The translations under genes were made by a program, and so were the position numbers. A stretch of DNA of 64,000 nucleotides, taken from the NCBI GenBank assembly GCA_949130495.1, contig OX422221.1, forward strand, positions 481,357,659 through 481,421,658. The letters run 5' to 3'. The notes under the pieces are model-generated. The model was not told where the DNA came from. It did not search any database and saw nothing but the letters and a program-made list of their open reading frames with translations. Positions 60,919 through 64,000 of this stretch are shown here, in pieces; position 1 is the first letter of the stretch, and each line of letters starts with the position of its first letter. Source of the stretch: Sambucus nigra. Its lineage: Eukaryota > Streptophyta > Magnoliopsida > Dipsacales > Adoxaceae.

Positions 60919-61539
60919 TCACTTTCCAATTCCCCAAATTAGATGCTGCAACATTACCAAGAGTCCTATCCAATCTACACCAGATATGTTCACACCTTCC
61001 CTTTTGTTAAACCATGTGAAATTAGATCCAATAAATCCTAAGTGATCGACCTCATTAATTTCCAAAGCTTCTAAAAAATCCCAAGAAGAACTCTTGTCTA
61101 TAATATTCCCCCCTGCCTTTTCTGAACTACTAGACACCATATTAAAATCTCCTCCAACTAACCAAGGTTGGTCAGTATAAGATTGAGGCAGGAATTGCCA
61201 CAAATCCCTTTTTTCTACTTCTGTGTTTTTAGAATACACAAAAGAACAAAGAATAAACTTATTATCCACTTGAAAAGAAATATTTAAATACTGCTCCATA
61301 GAAGATACAAAATTGCAGATGATACCTTCTTGGACAAGACACCAAATTTTACTATTTGAATTAGCAAACGCCATGTGATATCCTAACTTGACTTTGAAAG
61401 ATTCCAGCTTATCTACTTCTTGCTTAGGTTCTAAAATGACCAAGATAGAGATATGATTAATTCTATTCAGCCTTTTTAACCTCTTTATAGCTCCTTTCTT
61501 AGAAATACCTCTAACGTTCCAAATGATTGTGTTAATCAT
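60919..61539 (-). pseudogene. LINE apurinic/apyrimidinic-type endonuclease domain
   Basis: The 206-codon frame starts MINTIIWNVRGISKKGAIKR (catalytic Asn), then ILEPKQEVDKLESF (metal-binding Glu), LVGGDFNMVSSSSEKAGG (Asp-x-Asn), DHLGFIGSNFTWFNKREG and a VDWIGLLVM end (family: R-LDR). The order and spacing are those of plant L1 ORF2. The enzyme nicks the target DNA. It is the longest open part of the LINE; the C-terminal His region is beyond the stop. Confidence 0.8.
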
Positions 61540-62957
61540 TGAGACTTAAGAGAAGAAACAATTTTAGTACCAGACCTCAATAGTATAGTAACTTGAGAAT
61601 GCGTATCTTTTGGAGGTTGAAGTTGAAAAGTCCTTTTCTGCACTTTTAACCCTTGTTTGGTTCCTCCCTTAAATATTGGATCAACTGTTTTGGCCAGCAG
61701 AACATCTGTACCATTATTGTGACCGTCAATCCTACCTTCAGCGCTGCTTTTCTTTTTAGGAAAGTTGTTATCACTTCTGTTAACTGATTGCGAATTGGTG
61801 GTGTATTTTCTTCTGAATTTGGGAGTAAATGGGGAAATTACTTCTCATTCTTCTATTTTATTATCTTTCCCTTTATTAATAAGAAGATCCTTGCATGCTT
61901 CTTCTGGAACGCTTAGAGTTGGTTTTCCTGAAAAACTTGGTAATCTTGAGTTGCATGGAATCTTGTTGATCCCGAATTTCTTCGTTTCTAAAAATTTCTT
62001 CATTCTTTTGTTCCAAATTTGTACCTTTAATTGGAACCTCCTTTTTTATAAAAGCTTTGATAACCCATTGATTAGTGGTCTCTTTTGGAATTTCCTCCTT
62101 CTTTTTGTCAATCTTGATAATATTTCCTCTGGGCTCCTTGTTAAACTCTTCTTTGTATAAACACTCCTCTTCTACATGGCCTATTCTTTCATAATTCAAA
62201 TAGTATTTAGGTATCTCTTCATAATCAAAATATTGCCAAAACCCCTTCTCAATATCCTTATTTGCAATCCAAATCCTATTAGGTAAGGTCTTCTTTAAAT
62301 CAACTTCGATGCAAACCCTAGCCAAGCTAGGTCTTCCAAGAGACGATGTTGTTGAATCCATTTTAAAAGGTAGACCAGCTGCTGAACATATAAAGAACAA
62401 GCTTTCTTTATAGTAAAGATGGTTGGGAAGAAGAGGCAAACTAAACCAAATAGGAGTTATCGAAGATTCAGAAATGGGATGAAAATCATTTGTCCATTTG
62501 AAAACTCTCATAGGGAATCTTTGAATATACCATGTTGAACGAGCCAAACACTGTGGAAATCTTCTTCAAAAAATAATCTAATCAACACATGTTTTTGATC
62601 AATCAAACCAATATTGAAAGCAACTTTTAAACCCATAGTTGTAAACATTTTCCTTATTTATTCAATTAGGGGTCTTCCATGCATGAATTTGCCAACAAGA
62701 GAAAATTTAAAAGGTTCAGATAATTTATCAAGATAAGAATTTTCAAGAAACAAAGCTGGTTCACCTTTGAAAAGGCTTATCTCATGCAACGTAGGTTTTG
62801 CATGGGAAACTTTGCCAACCACTTCAACAAAGGATTTGGAAAGAGGAGGATTAGGGTTTGGGGAAAGAGGAGGAATAGGAAGTGAGGAACTACTTTTGGA
62901 AGAATCATGAGTGTATGTTGCCACCTCCAGGATGGAGGTGGAAGGAATCGCCGTCAT
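61540..62957 (-). pseudogene. LINE ORF1-like protein (DUF4283 and zinc knuckle)
   Basis: An ATG at 62955-62957 opens MTAIPSTSILEVATY, a Pro/Ser-rich start, then KSFVEVVGKV and FKFSLVGKFMHGRP (DUF4283 start). After a stop near 62657 the frame at 62547 continues RVFKWTNDFHPISESSITPI, FICSAAGLPFKMDSTTS and LARVCIEVDL. The knuckle reads YYLNYERIGHVEEEC, with both early Cys changed to Tyr. A Lys/Glu-rich tail follows to about 61876. The protein would bind LINE RNA. Confidence 0.7.
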
Positions 62958-62985
62958 TCACTCTTAGGGTTCAAGGAATCGCCGT
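62941..62985. repeat. short direct repeat at the LINE 5' end
   Basis: GGAATCGCCGTC occurs at about 62943 and again at about 62975, around the start codon of the LINE ORF1. The 5' boundary of the LINE lies just beyond (about 62990). No convincing target duplication with the DNA left of 42307 was found. Confidence 0.4.
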
Positions 62986-63070
62986 CTAACTAGTTTCTAT
63001 TTCACACACTTCATCATTTCTAGCTTATTCTTAGTTAAATTTTGTTTCTCTAATCACTAATCTCTCCATT

Positions 63071-63104
63071 TTACACACACACGCGCACATGCACACACAC
63101 ACAG

Positions 63105-63184
<80 letters not shown>
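63071..63184. repeat. (CA)n, (TA)n and (GA)n compound microsatellite
   Basis: ACACAC-rich DNA, then about 23 TA units, then about 12 GA units running directly into the foldback element. Confidence 0.9.
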
Positions 63185-63186
<2 letters not shown>

Positions 63187-63563
63187 GCTCTCCAACATAC
63201 CTCATTAAACATACCTATTTTTTTTTAAATAGTAAAAAAAATAATTTTGAGTTAATATTTTTCATATGGGTTCATGATATTTCAATGTGTCCCCATAAAA
63301 ATATTTATCTCAAAATAATGTGTTTTGTTATTTTTAAAAAATAGGTAAAAAAATTGAAAGTTTTAAAGGGTAAAAATTGTTCCTTTGTTTACCTATTTTC
63401 TGAAACTAACAAAAAACATTATTTTCTGTTGATTTTTTTTATATGGTCACATTGAAATATCATGAAACCATATAAAAAATATCATCTCAAAAGTTTTCTT
63501 TATACTATTTTAAAAAATGGGTATGTTCATAGGTATATTGCGAGGAGGTATGTTAGAGAGTCT
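63185..63563. mobile_element. foldback MITE of 379 bp
   Basis: The ends AGGCTCTCCAACATACCTC and (reverse complement) AGACTCTCTAACATACCTC agree at 17 of 19 positions. The inner parts pair as well: GGGTTCATGATATTTCAATG (left) against GGTTTCATGATATTTCAATG (right, reverse complement), and AAATAGGTAAA against TTTACCTATTT near the centre. The whole element is one long imperfect hairpin with arms of about 185 bp. Superfamily and target duplication not determined. Confidence 0.7.
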
Positions 63564-64000
63564 GACTGCATATATATATGTAAATATATTCAAAGTTTTT
63601 TTTAAATCAAACTCAAAAAAAGAGGGTTTATACCCTAGTTCCCAATTTAATGTTATCTAATTTTTTATCACACTTTCGTTATACTTTACAGACTTTTGCA
63701 TAAAACAAGAGAGAAACCTTAGATTTGGACAATGGGTTGACTCCATCTTATTTCCCCTACAACTACCTGGATTTTGATGACATTTTCGTCTATGTACGCA
63801 TACCAGAATCACCTTTGCGATTCGAGTACTCTTTATTCATTTTCCTTTTCTATAATTATGTTATGATTCGGTACACTACTTTTATTTTTGTTGTTTTCAC
63901 TCATTTTTTCTATATAGTTAGCTTCTTCATGTTTATCATTTCTTAGCAATCGCGTGACAAGCCCATTCACTTTTTTTTATAGTGACACTACGATTCAGTA
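63564..64000. other. no supported feature
   Basis: AT-rich DNA. The frame at 63725-63946 is Phe/Tyr/Ile-rich and hydrophobic, without a recognisable domain, and is probably chance. Confidence 0.4.

Noticed and set aside
42290..63000. A target duplication flanking the LINE
   Set aside because: CAACTA before the poly-A run and CTAACTAG near 62986 share only a few bases; not enough to claim.

Overview
The window is transposon-dense nuclear DNA from a flowering plant. No bacterial, organellar or ordinary single-copy host gene can be supported. The plant assignment rests on Tat-type Ty3/gypsy polyproteins with two RNase H domains and tRNA-Arg-like primer sites, plant mobile domain (MAIN-like) reading frames, a plant L1-type LINE with DUF4283/zinc-knuckle, endonuclease, RT and RNase H parts, CACTA transposons, and solo LTRs of the TGTAAYAYCCC type. 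A eudicot is likely, but the species cannot be told from what I see. Most frames are broken, as in old heterochromatic or pericentromeric DNA.

Layout. (1) 1-6212: AT-rich DNA ending in a CACTA terminus with palindromic subterminal repeats (CACTA-II). It holds a small viroplasmin/RNase H1-N-like exon. (2) 6215-21109: Tat element A, minus strand. It runs 5' LTR (about 19060-21109), primer site, gag, protease, G-patch, RT, RNase H, second RNase H and integrase (17624-10655), then two antisense (plus) frames: a DUF7745-like one (9012-10300) and a MAIN-like one (6311-8415). (3) 21110-30117: the end of a second Tat element, B, in plus orientation. It carries the same two antisense frames in mirror order, a 3.1 kb solo LTR inside the last MAIN-like exon, a 47-bp minisatellite and a truncated 3' LTR. 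(4) 30118-32700: 3' LTR and chromodomain end of a Tekay/Del-like chromovirus, minus strand. (5) 32700-37000: degenerate, possibly copia-derived DNA. (6) 37020-40240: a GC-rich repeat split by a solo LTR with perfect TTAAA target duplications. (7) 41669-42306: start of a third Tat-like LTR. (8) 42307-about 62990: a LINE of about 5 kb on the minus strand, cut in two by a 15.7 kb CACTA element (CACTA-I, 43450-59138). (9) About 63000-64000: microsatellite and a foldback MITE.

The most unusual object is CACTA-I. It has good 32-bp termini and a TAA target duplication, but no recognisable transposase. Its interior is mostly two related satellite arrays of about 168-169 bp monomers: about 46 units, including a near-identical 2,021-bp twelve-mer higher-order repeat, and about 20 diverged units. 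Both families keep the same hairpin-forming segments. Two opposed LINE fragments and a TA-rich block separate the arrays. The element looks like a mobile carrier of a satellite that is still being homogenised.

The genes do not form one pathway. The window is a nest of insertions whose order can be read: Tat LTR, then LINE, then CACTA-I; and Tat B, then both Tat A and the solo LTR.
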